Origin: Ciborinia camelliae
Lineage: Eukaryota > Ascomycota > Leotiomycetes > Helotiales > Sclerotiniaceae
DNA length: 64,000 nt
Assembly: GCA_025890175.1 (NCBI GenBank)
Contig: JANPYM010000009.1
Coordinates: 1,303,782-1,367,781, forward strand
Direction of reading: 5' to 3'
Shown: positions 31,315-43,329 of the stretch, piece after piece
How the letters are laid out: the number at the start of each line of letters is the position of its first letter
Position numbering within the stretch: the first letter of the stretch is position 1
Program-made: the position numbers and the translations under genes
Notes under the pieces: generated by a model
What the model saw: only the letters and a program-made list of their open reading frames with translations
What the model was told of the DNA's origin: nothing
The model's database searches: none

Positions 31315-33402
31315 ATGAAACTAATTCCAGAAATTATGTTTACTGAAATCATGTCAAATGCTTGGACATTCCTCCTTCTTCCTGTAGTGGCTGTCTTTAT
31401 AACATACAACTACCAAAGAATAGAGACTTTATGTATAGATTCTCTATCCCGAATTCTCAATGTAAGCTTCTGGCCCTCTAGCCCATCTTGCGTAGAGCTC
31501 AATAAATCTCAGGTGTACTGCCACTACCGATATCCAATCCGAAACTCAACAGGCACAAAAACCATTCCCTCCCTTCCCTACCGTTTCCCAAATGGCACCG
31601 GCGATGTAGAAAAATATATTAATGGACGCGAAAACGGAGAAAAATGAAGAAAAGAATTTGGAAGTATATATCGAATTTGGGCTGGATCAGAACCAGAGGT
31701 GTTAGTTCCGATTTTCTCTTATCTTTCCTCATCTTGCCATGTCCCCCCTTAATCCTGCCGACTAGAGAATCGAAGTGTTGAGAGAAACAGGGTAGTATCC
31801 GATCCAGAGCACTTAAAAATAATATTCCACGACTCGGATACCCACATCAAAGCTACGAATAGTGATTCTGGCTGGCTCATGAGTGAAATACTCGGATCAT
31901 GTGTTGGACTTCTCAACGCCCCATCCTGGCAATACGTACGTTCGAAAGTCGAGGTACCGTTTACGCACACCTCAATGCAAAACTCTTCTGCAACTATCAG
32001 GCGAGAAACAGAACGGTACATGACATGGTTCAAAAATATGCCAGGCGTAAATAATGGATCTTTTGATCCTGATAAAGATTTGAATTTCTATCCCTTTTTA
32101 ATAACGGCGACGTTGCTTTATGGGCATCTGAATGATGAAACAGTAGAGTTTCTGAGGAAATTGACGCCATTGAGGGAGAGGCTGTTCAAGTATGTCATAA
32201 GAGGGGGCTTGGCCAGGTTTTGGGTGGCAAAACTTTTGCCAATGTTGAAGTTCAATCGGCTGTTGAAGGAGTTTCAGGAGAAATGGACTGCGTTTAATGA
32301 AGAAATTTACAAGGAGAAAAAAATGAAAGGGGAGAATAGTCCAATAATCGCCATGTGGGAGATGATGCTTCGAGGAGAGTTGCCAAGAGTACAGGTAAGA
32401 CGTTCAACCTAGCACATTATTTGTATACAGAAACACATTTTCAAAGTCGCTAATCAAAAACCGATGTAGCTTCTTCAAACCTTGGATGAGTCTCTCTTCG
32501 CAAACCTTGACGTTACATCTGGAGCCGTGGGATGGAACTTCATGTACTTAGCTGCCAATCCCCAAATCCAGACTCAGCTATTAGAGGAAATCAAACAACA
32601 ATTCAAAAATGACGAATTCGATGACGAAACATGGGATCGGTATATTTCAAGTAGTAACTCTTTCTTGGCCGCCTGTATAAATGAATCTTCGAGGATGCGC
32701 CCATTTTCTTGTAAGTTGATGTTCACCATTCTTTTGAATGGCGATGAATAGTACACCAAATTTGACCTGAAATCTAGACTTCTCCATACCACAAGCTCCC
32801 CCAACAGATCGTAAAGTGGGTGATTGGATCATACCTAAAAATGTAAGTCAATTTCTCAATTTTTCCCTTTTCACTCCCTCATCTACATGCCACCTCATCA
32901 TAAATTTCCGGCCTTATCTGGTAGCTGCGCATAATACCACACTTTAAGCTAATCTATCGATATAGACTCAGATAATAGTCGACGCATACGCTCTTAATAA
33001 TCGTCCCGAGTTTTGGGGCGATAACACTGATGTTTATGATCCTTCTCGGTTCCGGAGATTGGATAGATTGAAGGTTTGTTGGCCACATTATGTTCTTCTA
33101 AATTCCCCGGCCGTGTCTAATATACCTTCTTCTGCGCTGCGAACTAACACCTTACCCATCAACAGACTCGCTACAACCTATGGCGATTTGGCTTTGGACC
33201 TCGACAGTGTATGGGCAAACATCTTGCTGATCACATGCTCCGCAGTGTAGTTTCCTCGATTATTTTGGAGTACGAGGTGACCTTGATTCCAGATGATAGA
33301 GAGGGCACGACCGAGACAGGAGCTGTTTTCAAGACTAATCCAGATGAATGGATCACGAAGCCTGAGAGTAGATTAGGGTGTAGATTGAGGGGTGGGAAAT
33401 AA
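31315..33402 (+). pseudogene. Cytochrome P450 (P450-3), GliC/GliF-like, with one premature stop
   Basis: Six exons (31315-31700, 31791-32394, 32470-32710, 32778-32842, 32966-33073, 33166-33402) join in one frame of 547 codons. It has a membrane anchor at about residues 17-32, an I-helix with NLDVTSG (Thr present), K-helix ESSR, and the haem loop FGFGPRQCMGK with flanking RYNLWR, as in the GliC/GliF-type P450s. The only defect is TGA at 31645-31647, codon 111, inside the first exon. Everything downstream is open and all splice sites are canonical, so inactivation is recent, or the stop is an assembly error. It belongs to a different P450 family from P450-1 and P450-2. Likely role: oxidation of the diketopiperazine ring (inferred). 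Confidence 0.75.
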
Positions 33403-34064
33403 GAGGCAGCGGTAGAGGTGCTCTCATGGTTTGGACGATAGGTTAAGGTGATTTTTATGTGAAGGCATTTTGTTCGTAAAAAATTGCGTTTAAGGCTGAA
33501 TTAAGAGCTTCCAATATCTCCCTCGAACCTCCGTATCGATGTGAACTTGTTAAGTTTCCCCGTTCACATGGGATTAGTCAGCAGTAATAATCGTGGGATT
33601 ATATGTACGCTAGTCCCGTATCCGTAGCATATACCCCACACATTGAATGTAGAATATTCACGTGTTCTTCCAACAACAGTATACATTTACCACCTGCTTT
33701 TTTCCCTCGATTAATTAAATACAAACACAAATCTTACCTAGAGTACCTCAAGTGATTATTACTCGGTGATAAAATGTCCTTCATATGTTCTCTTCTCATT
33801 CTTATCAACGTCGCCGGCTTATGCTGCTTTCCATTCTGTACATTATAGGGTCCGGTCTCTACTAGGTCTCCTACGAGGTGTTCACTACTCTCGTAACTCG
33901 CTGCATTGGTGCAACCACACCTTCCCTTGGCACCAACCTTGGCAAATGCAATGCGTTGATTATCTCGGTATATATTTCTACCTATTCATTGCTCCATCGA
34001 TAGACCCAATCAAGCTTTGAGGTTGTGGTTGTGGTTGTACAAGTGACAAGGGGTTGTAAAACTA
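33403..34064. other. Intergenic, no gene seen
   Basis: Between P450-3 and the MFS gene. No palindrome of the cluster type was found here. An 84-codon open frame at 33766-34020 lacks recognisable features. Confidence 0.5.
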
Positions 34065-35759
34065 CCATGGGAGCCATGGATTCAGCTATTGATCAAAGGA
34101 TATCAAGGCAATAGCAAGGCTATAAGCTGGGCCATTGCCTCTCTGGCCATGTTTGCAAACTTCCTAGATCATCCATGGTCAACTTGACATTGAGGCAAAT
34201 TGGGCGCTCTGAAGATCTCACGCCTTTCGAAGTCAATTGGGTGGTCCTTGCCTACACGATTGCATTTGCAGCCGTTCTTCTCATCGCAGGTACTATCATT
34301 GATAATGTTGGCCTTCGTTCGGCTTTCCTTTTAGGCAATGCATTATTGATTGCAGCCAATATTCTTTGCGCTTGGCCACCAAATAAATACGGCCTTATAT
34401 GTGGGAGGGCAATTGCTGGATTGGGTGGAGGGATTAATGTAAGAACTAAACAATCTCCCTCGAGTTCAATACTTGGGAAGTATCTTTTAACAGAACTACT
34501 AGGCTGTCAGTCTGACACCCCTTATAACATATACATTTCACGACGAGAAGGATCGGAATAAAGGACTCTCGATGATTATGGTCTCCGGTCCGCTTGGCAT
34601 AATCTGCGGGATTATTCTTGGAGCTGTTATGACGGGTAATGTGTGTGATATAATGTGTAGAATTTGAAAGCTAATCTTATTTCATTTCAGATTCTTCTTT
34701 GGGTTGGCGCGCTATCTTCTGGCTCACCTTAATCGTATCCGCAATTGTCTTTTGCCTCGCCCTCATCCTCGTCCCAAGCTTCAAAAAACAAACCGAAGAA
34801 GAAAGTCCCCCCTTCGATACTATAGGAGTTATACTAGGCTGTATAGGAGTCCCGTGCTTAGCATATGGCCTTAATGATGGTCCGAATCGCGGATGGGCAG
34901 ATCCTGCTGTACTTACAACCCTCATTGTCGGTATTCTTGCTCTAATAGGGTTTGTTATATATGAACGCCACATTACCGATCCGTTTATTCCCCTTCCGTT
35001 TGTTTCTCTCGGGAATATGCCTCTCATGCTGTTGACATTTTTTGTTGCTGGCGGTGGCTACTCGGCTTGGTTTCTCGTGGTCACTCAAGCCTTCCTAAAC
35101 GCGTTCGGATATTCCGCTATACGATCTGCACTTTATCTTCTCGTAAGTCACTCTCCCTCTGCCTTATCTTTTTTGCAACCATCAGCTCATCATGTTGGAT
35201 ACAGCCAGCAACATTCGGTTTTGTAGCATCAGCGGCTGTGGCCAACTTCCTCATGACACGCGTAAGCGATCGTACCCAAATCGGCCTTTCCATACTCTGG
35301 CTTGGTGCCTTTCTGATACCATGGGCTATCATCCCGGTCGATGTAGACCGCTGGTATCCCATCGTCTTCGCCCTCTTATTTGTCCTCGGCAACGTCCCTG
35401 CTGTTGTGCGAGCCCAAGCTAGCATGCTCAACTTCATACCTCGCAAGCAACATGCGCAAGCAAGTTCTTGTTTTGGTATCGCCTACCAAACAGGCGCTAC
35501 ATTCCTTATCGCCATTGCCAACATCGTGACAAAATCTACCTCACACAATTCCATTTCACCGGATAAGATCCTCGTCGGTTATAAATATTCCTTCTGGATG
35601 TTGTTTGCAGTCATGATGGTTTCAGCACTTGTGTTTGTCCTGTGTTATCGTGTGGCAGTGACGACGGAAGATGGGGTCTTGGAGATGAAAACAAGAAGGG
35701 AGGACAATAGTGAGGATCCAAAACTAAAGGTGGTACAGAACGGTCCAGCAGCAGATTAA
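34065..35759 (+). pseudogene. MFS drug-exporter (DHA2-like), 5' end frameshifted
   Basis: Exons ending at 34438, then 34503-34635, 34691-35142 and 35205-35759 encode a multi-pass transporter with the usual first-helix start (SWAIASLAMFANFLD), GRAIAGLGGGI, GWRAIFWL and many hydrophobic helices, in the manner of the 14-helix drug exporters to which ETP pumps such as GliA belong. The first helix and the following MVNLTL segment are in different frames: a one-base shift at about 34166-34170. The upstream ATG (34065) frame also ends at a TAG before reaching helix 1. Everything from 34175 onward is open. Either the gene is broken or the assembly has small indels, as the contig overlap shows can happen. 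Role if working: export of the metabolite and resistance. Confidence 0.7.
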
Positions 35760-36656
35760 GATATGTTGGTGGTGGAAGAAGAACAGAGTAGGGAATAACG
35801 CAGCATGCTTTTCAAACCACCAGGTGGAGAAAGAAGTTCTTTGAACTAGCGGATATGACTTGTTCTGATCTTATATACATATAAAATGCCATTTGGGTAG
35901 CTAGGTAGTTTCAGATATTGGAATAAAACAAGGTGAAAAAGGCAGATTGCTGTCGAGATAGTTAAGTACAAACTAGTATTCAATCTAATGTCAAATTGAT
36001 ATACAACTTGATCAATCAACTTAATTTCCCTCGCATTGAGATCTCATAGGGAACCTCAACATTCACATTCACTCCAAACATAAAATATAATATCGATGCG
36101 TTTATATTGGGTGCCAAGATCCAGTACCGTAGAAGGTACTAGGTAACTAACATCTATCTAGCTTCTAAATCAAATCAAATTACACGTGATTTCGCGAAAT
36201 TCACCTGTCGCATCGCGTTGCCGTACACATCAACCTCGCAACAAACAACTTATTAAAATGCATATGCAATTTCAATAACTTCTCAAATATCAATACACGA
36301 CATAATAAGTGTTTTCCTATTCAGCACCTTTCCAAAACCATTATACCGTTACACCTTTACACTTTTACATACCACATGCGACTCATAATTGGAAGGAGAA
36401 TCTGCATTCCGACAACCTTCTAAAATTGCACGCTATCAAACGGTGTTTTCGCCTTTGACGACTTCTCAGACCGGTATACCTGCTCACCTTTACATCTTTG
36501 CGCCCTTACATACATTCGTGATCAAGTCAAAAGGCATTTATCGGATTCGATAACTCTTTGAGCTTGCACACAGTCAAACGGCCTTTTCGATTCCATCAAC
36601 TTTCCAAACCTTCACATACGCGGCACAGTTCCTCCACCTGATTCTATTTTCTCATC
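35760..36656. other. Cluster boundary, intergenic
   Basis: About 900 bp without recognised genes. The right half is pyrimidine-rich and contains the probable 5' leader of the F-box-like gene. No ETP palindrome was seen from here to the right end of the window. Confidence 0.5.
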
Positions 36657-38045
36657 ATGGCGACCTCAATGACACCTACCGACAAGTCTATCACAGATAT
36701 CTTGGCCCCGGAACTCCTTGCCATGATTTGTGGATATCTTCCTCGAAAAGAATTGTGCGATTTTCGATTGGTAAACAAAATTTGTGCTGACGTCGCGTCA
36801 AAAGACCTCGTTCAAGATTTACATCTTATGTTCACAGAGAAAAGTTTCAATAACCTGTTGAACATATCAAAGCAACCAAATCTCTCGAAACATGTCAAAA
36901 GCATATTTTACGAGCCACGCACCCTATCTCCGCTTGAAAAGAGACAATATATGGATTATATGACGCCGAAATTACTACACCTTAACTCCCTCAACAGCCA
37001 TGCAGCAGAAGTTGAGAAGGGGTGGGAGTTTTACTGCCATATTAAGCAACGTGAATCGTACATGCAGAGACTACATTATGACACTGCTATCTTTGCACGA
37101 GCTTTACCAAACTTTCCAATCCTCAACAAGGTTGTCGTGGATAATTGTGGACCGGTATCTGATCAATTCAGAGATTCTTACAAATGCAAGTCATATCTCT
37201 GCGACGAGTTGTTCATTCATTATGGTGTCAGCCCTGTTTCCTACACAACTGGAGTTCTACTGGCGCTAGTTTTTACTGCTAGCCTTGCCTGCACAAAACT
37301 GACGACTTTCAAAGCTAAAGTTATACCTGCGACTTTTTTCACCTCTACATCAATTGATAGTAACAAAGACATGCTTTTAGTGTTTCAGCATCTTCAGCAT
37401 ATCGATATAACCCTTGATCATTATAGTAAATCTCGCGACTTGGGTGGTATGACTTCTCGCAACATGGGGCGACTTTTATCTCCCGCCTCCAACCTCGAGA
37501 GTCTTGGTATCGACTTTGGGGGGGCGCTTGAACCGATGGTGTCTGAGAGATTGCTACTGGATACAATCATTGGAAGCACCGTTAAATTCCCGAAGTTACG
37601 CACTCTCCAGCTTTGCTCTTTCTCGGGCACCAAGGACTTTTTCTCCGAGTTCTTTCGAAACCATGCGGGAACACTAGAGCATCTGTCGCTGCATGACATG
37701 TCGATCAAGGGTACTTCTCCAGGTTGGGGTGATGTCTTCAACACACTCGAAACAGATTTGACCCTCAAGACGTCGATATTCAGCGGTCTCTGGCACGAAG
37801 GAGGGGATAATTCGATTACTATAAAATCAACAATGGACGCAACCTTTCCAGTTGACCTTTCCGAATCATATTCCGGAATCAAACCAACTCTGGGTGAAAT
37901 GCTACAGTATCGTATCATCAATAAGTGTATTCCAGTAGGATGCGCACAGTACACTATGAACGAGGTTTGGGAAATCGCCACGAGAGAGACGGGAGAAAGA
38001 GGGTATGAAACTTATAGCGATGATGATGACGATGATGACGATGAT

Positions 38046-38092
<47 letters not shown>

Positions 38093-38261
38093 TGATGACG
38101 ATGATGACGACGATGACGATGATGAAGATGATGAAGATGATGAAGACGATGAAGACGATGAAGATGATGAAGATGACTTTTACTATGAAGGATTCAAAGC
38201 TTTCCTATTTTCGAGGACGGTATTGACGAATTCGCATGCACTTTTCACTAATTTTCGATGA
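36657..38261 (+). CDS. F-box-like protein with long acidic C-terminal tract
   Basis: A single uninterrupted exon of 534 codons. Residues of about 10-50 (DILAPELLAMICGYLPRKEL, then CDFRLVNKICADVA) have the F-box pattern of substrate adaptors for SCF ubiquitin ligases. The middle has loose leucine-rich segments (LRTLQLCSF, LEHLSLHDM), as in many fungal F-box proteins of unknown target. Near residues 455-507 is a run of about 50 Asp/Glu, encoded by GAT/GAC/GAA repeats, then a short tail. Such tracts vary in length by slippage. The target is unknown. The gene marks the start of the conserved, non-cluster part of the window. Confidence 0.75.
38019..38177 (+). repeat. GAY/GAA trinucleotide repeat (Asp/Glu tract)
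   Basis: About 53 consecutive GAT/GAC/GAA codons inside the F-box-like gene, the last third in a regular GATGAA pattern. The length is a multiple of three, so the frame is kept. Confidence 0.95.
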
Positions 38262-39865
38262 CTGGCGCAGGAAATATACATACAGGTTTTGCATGAAGGA
38301 TAACTGTGATCTAGATTTCTGTTTTTGACCTATCAAGATACCGAATTGGATATTTCCGAGGTAGTCTTTCATATCTATACAATGCTGGGGGTCAAAATGT
38401 ATCAGAATTCCTAGCCGTCGATGGCTATCGATAGCTTTCAAGCACAGGGCAAGGCCAATATGTACCAGATAATCAATCAATGAATCAGACAAAATAAAAT
38501 CAAGGCTGCTCTGCTCTTCTCTGCTCTTCTCTTCTCTTTAGAAACTTCGTGTATCTTTCTAGGTAATCTTTGCTAGTCTTTCAGCTGTGCGATTTCTTTG
38601 CTTGATAGCACTATGAATTTCTTGCGCGCGTTTCTACCTCGATGCATACTCGCTCGAGTATCAAGTACCCATATCCATAATCTAGTTTTCTATATTTCCT
38701 CCAAATCAATACTCCCCTCTGAATCCCATTCCCGGTTCCAATCTCAATCTCAACCACTTCAGTTCACCACAACTACAGTACATCACCTCTTCACTTGACG
38801 TAACAACTTTCTTTCCCTGGACACTATGTATTTTCTACTCCACACTCCTCTCTCGGCTCATTCTTCAACCTCACCCCCCTCTTCCCAAACCCCAATTTCT
38901 ATTCAATTCTCTTCCATTCTCTTCTCTTCATAAATACTTCCTAAATAACTAAACACCTTTCTACATAACTACATAACCCCAAAATAATATCATCCATCCA
39001 TACCTCCATCCATACCTCCATCCATACCTCCATCCATACCTCCACCGATACCCCCATATCTCGTCTCCATCCATCCTTACCCCTTACCCCTTACCCCCCG
39101 CCATATCACATTCATATTCACATTCACATTCCAGACAAAGAAATCACAAATTCACAATACAATTTTATTTATTCAGAAAATCAAGTGATAACCACCATAT
39201 ATATATACATACCATTTTCATCTCCTATCTTCCCCCCCCCCCCCCAACTCTTTCTGCTTCTTCTTCTCATTCAACCCCTTTTCCTCTCCTCCAATCACCA
39301 AAAAGCACGTTCATCACACTCACACTCACACTCACAATAAAATCAATTACCCAAGATGCAGCAAGTCAAAAGAAATCAACATCTCCAATCAAAATCTCAA
39401 ATAACCTTCATTGATTTCATGCTATGAATGCATATCGCCTCAAATCGCTATACATACTTACAAACACATTTGACACAAAAGAAACGAGAAAACCACCAGT
39501 ATCCCATTCAGCGATCCACAGCTCTTGACTCGCACTCCCCACCAACACACTCGTGATCAAATCCCGAGCAAGCACCCAATGAATGATATGATATGCCCGG
39601 CCTAACCGAAGACCCAACCAAGATGAAATTCCCTCTCACCCCTTCCATCCCTCCATACGTATAACCCAGTTTAAGATCAAACCATAAACAAGAACGGAAA
39701 AAAAGTAATAAAAGATCCGCCCCATCCGCCATCTCATATCCCCCTCCGTCTCCCGGTGAGAAAAGTGACAAAGAAAGTAATGAAACCCAAGTAATTCTGC
39801 TTTCCTTCTTTCTCGCAATGAAATAACCGTGAAACATACAGGGAGAATTTGAAAACTCAAATCCT
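38262..39865. other. Intergenic, low-complexity tracts
   Basis: Contains CT-rich runs, a 12-bp repeat CCATACCTCCAT (five copies near 38998-39048), CACATT repeats near 39105-39130 and a run of about 14 C near 39232-39245. It probably includes the 3' untranslated region of the Ssn6 gene. No gene was recognised. Confidence 0.55.
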
Positions 39866-42800
39866 CTAGATATTTGTCTCGACCTTTGGTTGTCCATTAG
39901 GTAATCCATTCGCAGTATGTCCATTAACCCCTGCCGGGCTATTAGTTTTTGGATCACCACTCACGGATGGAGGTCCCGAAGGTTGTGCTGAAATAATACC
40001 GCCCTTTTTGTCCTCTTCTCCGTCATCATCGTAATTTTCATCTACATCCATTTTTCGTGCTGCACGTTCAGGCTCACTAACTGGTGCAGGCTGTGCTGGA
40101 GGTGGGGGAGGTTGCTCCATACGCTGAGCTAGCGATGGTTGTTGTGGTACAGGTACTTGTTGGCGATCACGCTCATCTATTGGAGCCTCCTTGATTGGAG
40201 TGGCTTGTCGAGGAAGAGGGGGTGGTGGGCCTACTTCATAGGTATGAGGAGGCGGTGGACGCGAATCTTGTTGCATTGCTGGGAGAAGGCCCGGCATGCC
40301 ATGGGTTGGTGGGTGATGCGCAGCTTCCGAGGGGTGATAATTTTCATTCGCACGACGTTGTTCAGCTGCGCGTTGTTCAGCTGCGCGGCGCTGGTCTTCA
40401 ACTCTTCTTTGATTATCTGCTTGCCTTTGCTCTTCGGACAGGCGTTGTTCTTCGATTCTTCTTTGATCTTCAGCACGGCGAGCTTCAGACGAGCTTCGGC
40501 GGAATTGTTCCCGGTCTCTAGGTGGAGTGGAAGGTCTTCGGTGATGCATGTCTTCCAATCGAGCACGATTTTCATCTGAAGCAGGCTTCTTCACTGAGGT
40601 TTCGTCCTCCCATTCACGCATTCGCTTTGGTCCTACAGAAGGTGGTCTATTATCACCGCGATCGGCAGATGCAGCAGCCTCTGCCATGGCTAAATTAGAT
40701 GCTGGCAGTGGAGCACCCCCTTCAATAACACTTCTTTCGGGTATATCAGCATGAAGGGCATATGGTGGTTGGTTAGGATAAGTGGTTTTCGGAGATGCCA
40801 TGTTGGCACTCATAATTGGGCGAACTTCTGGTCGAGGACTATTACCACGGCCGAAAGGGGGTAAAGGGCCAGGACCAGTACCGTTCATTCCACTTTGAGC
40901 TGGTGGCAATACAGATGGAGGACCTGGAGGTGGAGGAGCATAGTTTACATTTGCAATTCGTTGTGGCTGAGAAGGAGGTCCTTGTGCATGGGGTGGCGGG
41001 GGTGGCTGTGCCCCTGATCCTGCTCCCGCTCCAGATCCCGGATAAGGACCTAGAGGGTGATGGTCACGAGAATCTCTTGGGTCACGGGGATCACGGGGAT
41101 CACGGATATCCCTTGGGTCTCTCGGATCTCTCGGATCTCTCGGATCTCGAGGTTGAGGGTCCGCGGCACGAGGGTCGGCCCGAGGATCTTTAAACTCTCT
41201 TGGATCTCTTGGATCTCTAACATCTCTAGGATCTCTAGGATCTCTGGAGTCTCTTGGATCTCTTGGATCTCTTGGGTCTCTAGGATCTCTAGGATCTCTG
41301 AGGTCTCTGGGGTCTCTTGGGTCTCTGGGATCTCTAGATTCTCTGATATCTATGGGGGCTCGTGGAGGAGAACGAGCACGAGGTGGAAGTGGCTGACGAG
41401 CATCGGCGCCAGGGTATGGTCTCATTTGTTGGTCTTGTCTAGGACTTGGCACACGTGGTGCTGGAGGGATTGGACCACGATCGGCTGGGCGTTGCTCATA
41501 AGGATTAGGTGGTTGAGGAGGAGGGTTAATCTCAGCAAGTCGACTTCCCCATCCATTGGCTGCAGGCGGTCCTTGAGCCTGTGCCTGAGGAGCAGAGTTG
41601 CCCCATTGGGGCCCGGGAGGGCCAACAGCACCAGATAATTGGTAAGCTTGAGGATGTACATCTTGTGGTAAAGGAGCAGCTGCCTGACCTGGCATACCAT
41701 TGGCTTGTCCACTTCGCAATAATTGCAAACGAGCTTTGATATGGACGTTGGTAGGATCAAGTTCGGCTGCACGTTGATACGCATCCAAGGCGTCGTTGAT
41801 TTGGTTGTTACATGATTCGTACTATACAAATGTTAACAATGTCTCAAACACAACCGGCTAAAGATGAAGCAAACTTACCAGTGTACCCAAGTCGTACCAG
41901 ACCTCGGAGATGTACGGGTTCAAGCGTATCGCACGGGAATATGCATCAAGCGCATCTCGGTACTGGTTAATTTGGTAGTACAAAACGCCAATCGAGCACC
42001 AGAAAGTCGGATTCCGTCCGTCTCGATAAACAGCTTGCTGATAGGCCTCGTATGCCTTGGGGTACTTCTGTTGTGACATGTAGCACCGACCAAGGAGGTA
42101 CCAACTCTGTGCATCGCTTTGATCTGCCACGTGTTAGCGTGTGAAATGTGAGACCGATCATATTTGACGAGTCTTACCGGAACCGACAGATTGTTCCAAG
42201 TACTCAATGGCCTGCTCCTGACTTTGGAAGCTGGTACTCTGTTGGTGATGCAGCCATCCAAGCTGCTGAAGGACCTTTGCATGTTTTGGATCCCGATCGA
42301 GAACACGCTTATAGGCAAGTTTGGCATTGTCGTACTACAACCCATCTGTCAATATCATCCAATCACATTCCAACTTTTGAACTTACATCTTTTTGTTGTT
42401 CATGAACATGCCCAATCTGGAACCAGATGTCTTCTTCCGTCAACGGAGTTGGTGGTACACTGACAATGTATCGGAAACACTGCAAACAGTCAGAAACACA
42501 TGTCATGACTTCTCGATCAGATGACTTACTTCCAAACTCTGTTGGTATTTTTGCTGTTGTTTGTAAATTATACCAAGGCGGAAATAGATCTCGTTGGCCT
42601 TTTCGAAATCTGGCTGCATTCTCATTACTTGAGAAAATGCCTCCTCGGCGTGTTCAAGAGAGCCATATCTATCATATAATATTCCGATACCATACCAAAG
42701 TTTTGGCTCCTGGAGTGAATTGTTAGACTTGAGATGAAAGTGTCAGCATGAAATTCACTAACCTTAGGATCCCGGAGATGATATAGAGCTTGTTGATATG

Positions 42801-43329
42801 CCGAGTATGCTTGTTGTAAATCGTCCATCATTAGAAAACAGTGCCCTAAAACATGTTAGACTTTGAACGGTCATCCATCACACGACACCAAGACGGTCAC
42901 TTACCGAGACTACCCCAAACATCTCCATTGTTCTGGTCAAACTTGAGAATATTTTGTAAATATTCCACGGCTTTGGAAAATTGTTCTTGTGCGCGAAGGA
43001 TAGAACTGATGGCATTCATCGCTGGTATAGATCGTGGATTCGTGCGAAGTACATGTTCATATGCGGCCATAGCTTCCTCCAGATTGCCCATAAGCTCTGC
43101 TAGACTTCCTATCATACACATTAGATATTTAGATCAGGATATAAAAGAAGTGGTTCTTACCAATCTGAAGCCATACCGTCTCATTCATGGCTGTAAGCTG
43201 CTGCATTGGTGTTGGTGCGGGAGCTTGCCAATTGGGTTGCTGTTGAGCCATCCCAGGGGGAGCAGGACCATTGTGAGCAGCATGATGCAATTGCATGCCC
43301 GCTGGGGGTGATGGATGATGCGCTGCCAT
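39866..43329 (-). CDS. ssn6: Ssn6/Cyc8 general transcriptional co-repressor (TPR protein)
   Basis: A multi-exon gene; the last exon is 41821-39866 and the upstream exons are separated by short introns. The N-terminus is Pro/Gln/His-rich ([11 protein letters not shown]), followed by [10 protein letters not shown] and about ten tetratricopeptide repeats in tandem ([49 protein letters not shown] and [14 protein letters not shown] among them), exactly the Ssn6/Cyc8 layout. The C-terminal half is low complexity: Pro/Gly/Gln segments, a long Arg-Asp-Pro tract, then a charged Arg/Glu/Gln region. With Tup1 it represses many promoters by binding DNA-bound repressors through the TPRs. It is probably essential or near-essential. 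Exon ends upstream of the last exon were read approximately. Confidence 0.93.
41066..41345 (-). repeat. Arg-Asp-Pro coding repeat in the Ssn6 gene
   Basis: On the plus strand it reads as repeated GGATCTCTT/GGATCTCTA units. On the coding strand it gives dozens of R-D-P triplets with a few interruptions (DLRD, DVRD, EFKD). It lies just after the TPR domain, in the region predicted to be disordered. Confidence 0.9.

Noticed and set aside
39866..41788. Antisense proteins opposite the Ssn6 C-terminal exon
   Set aside because: They are shadows of the low-complexity R-D-P and Pro/Gly regions.
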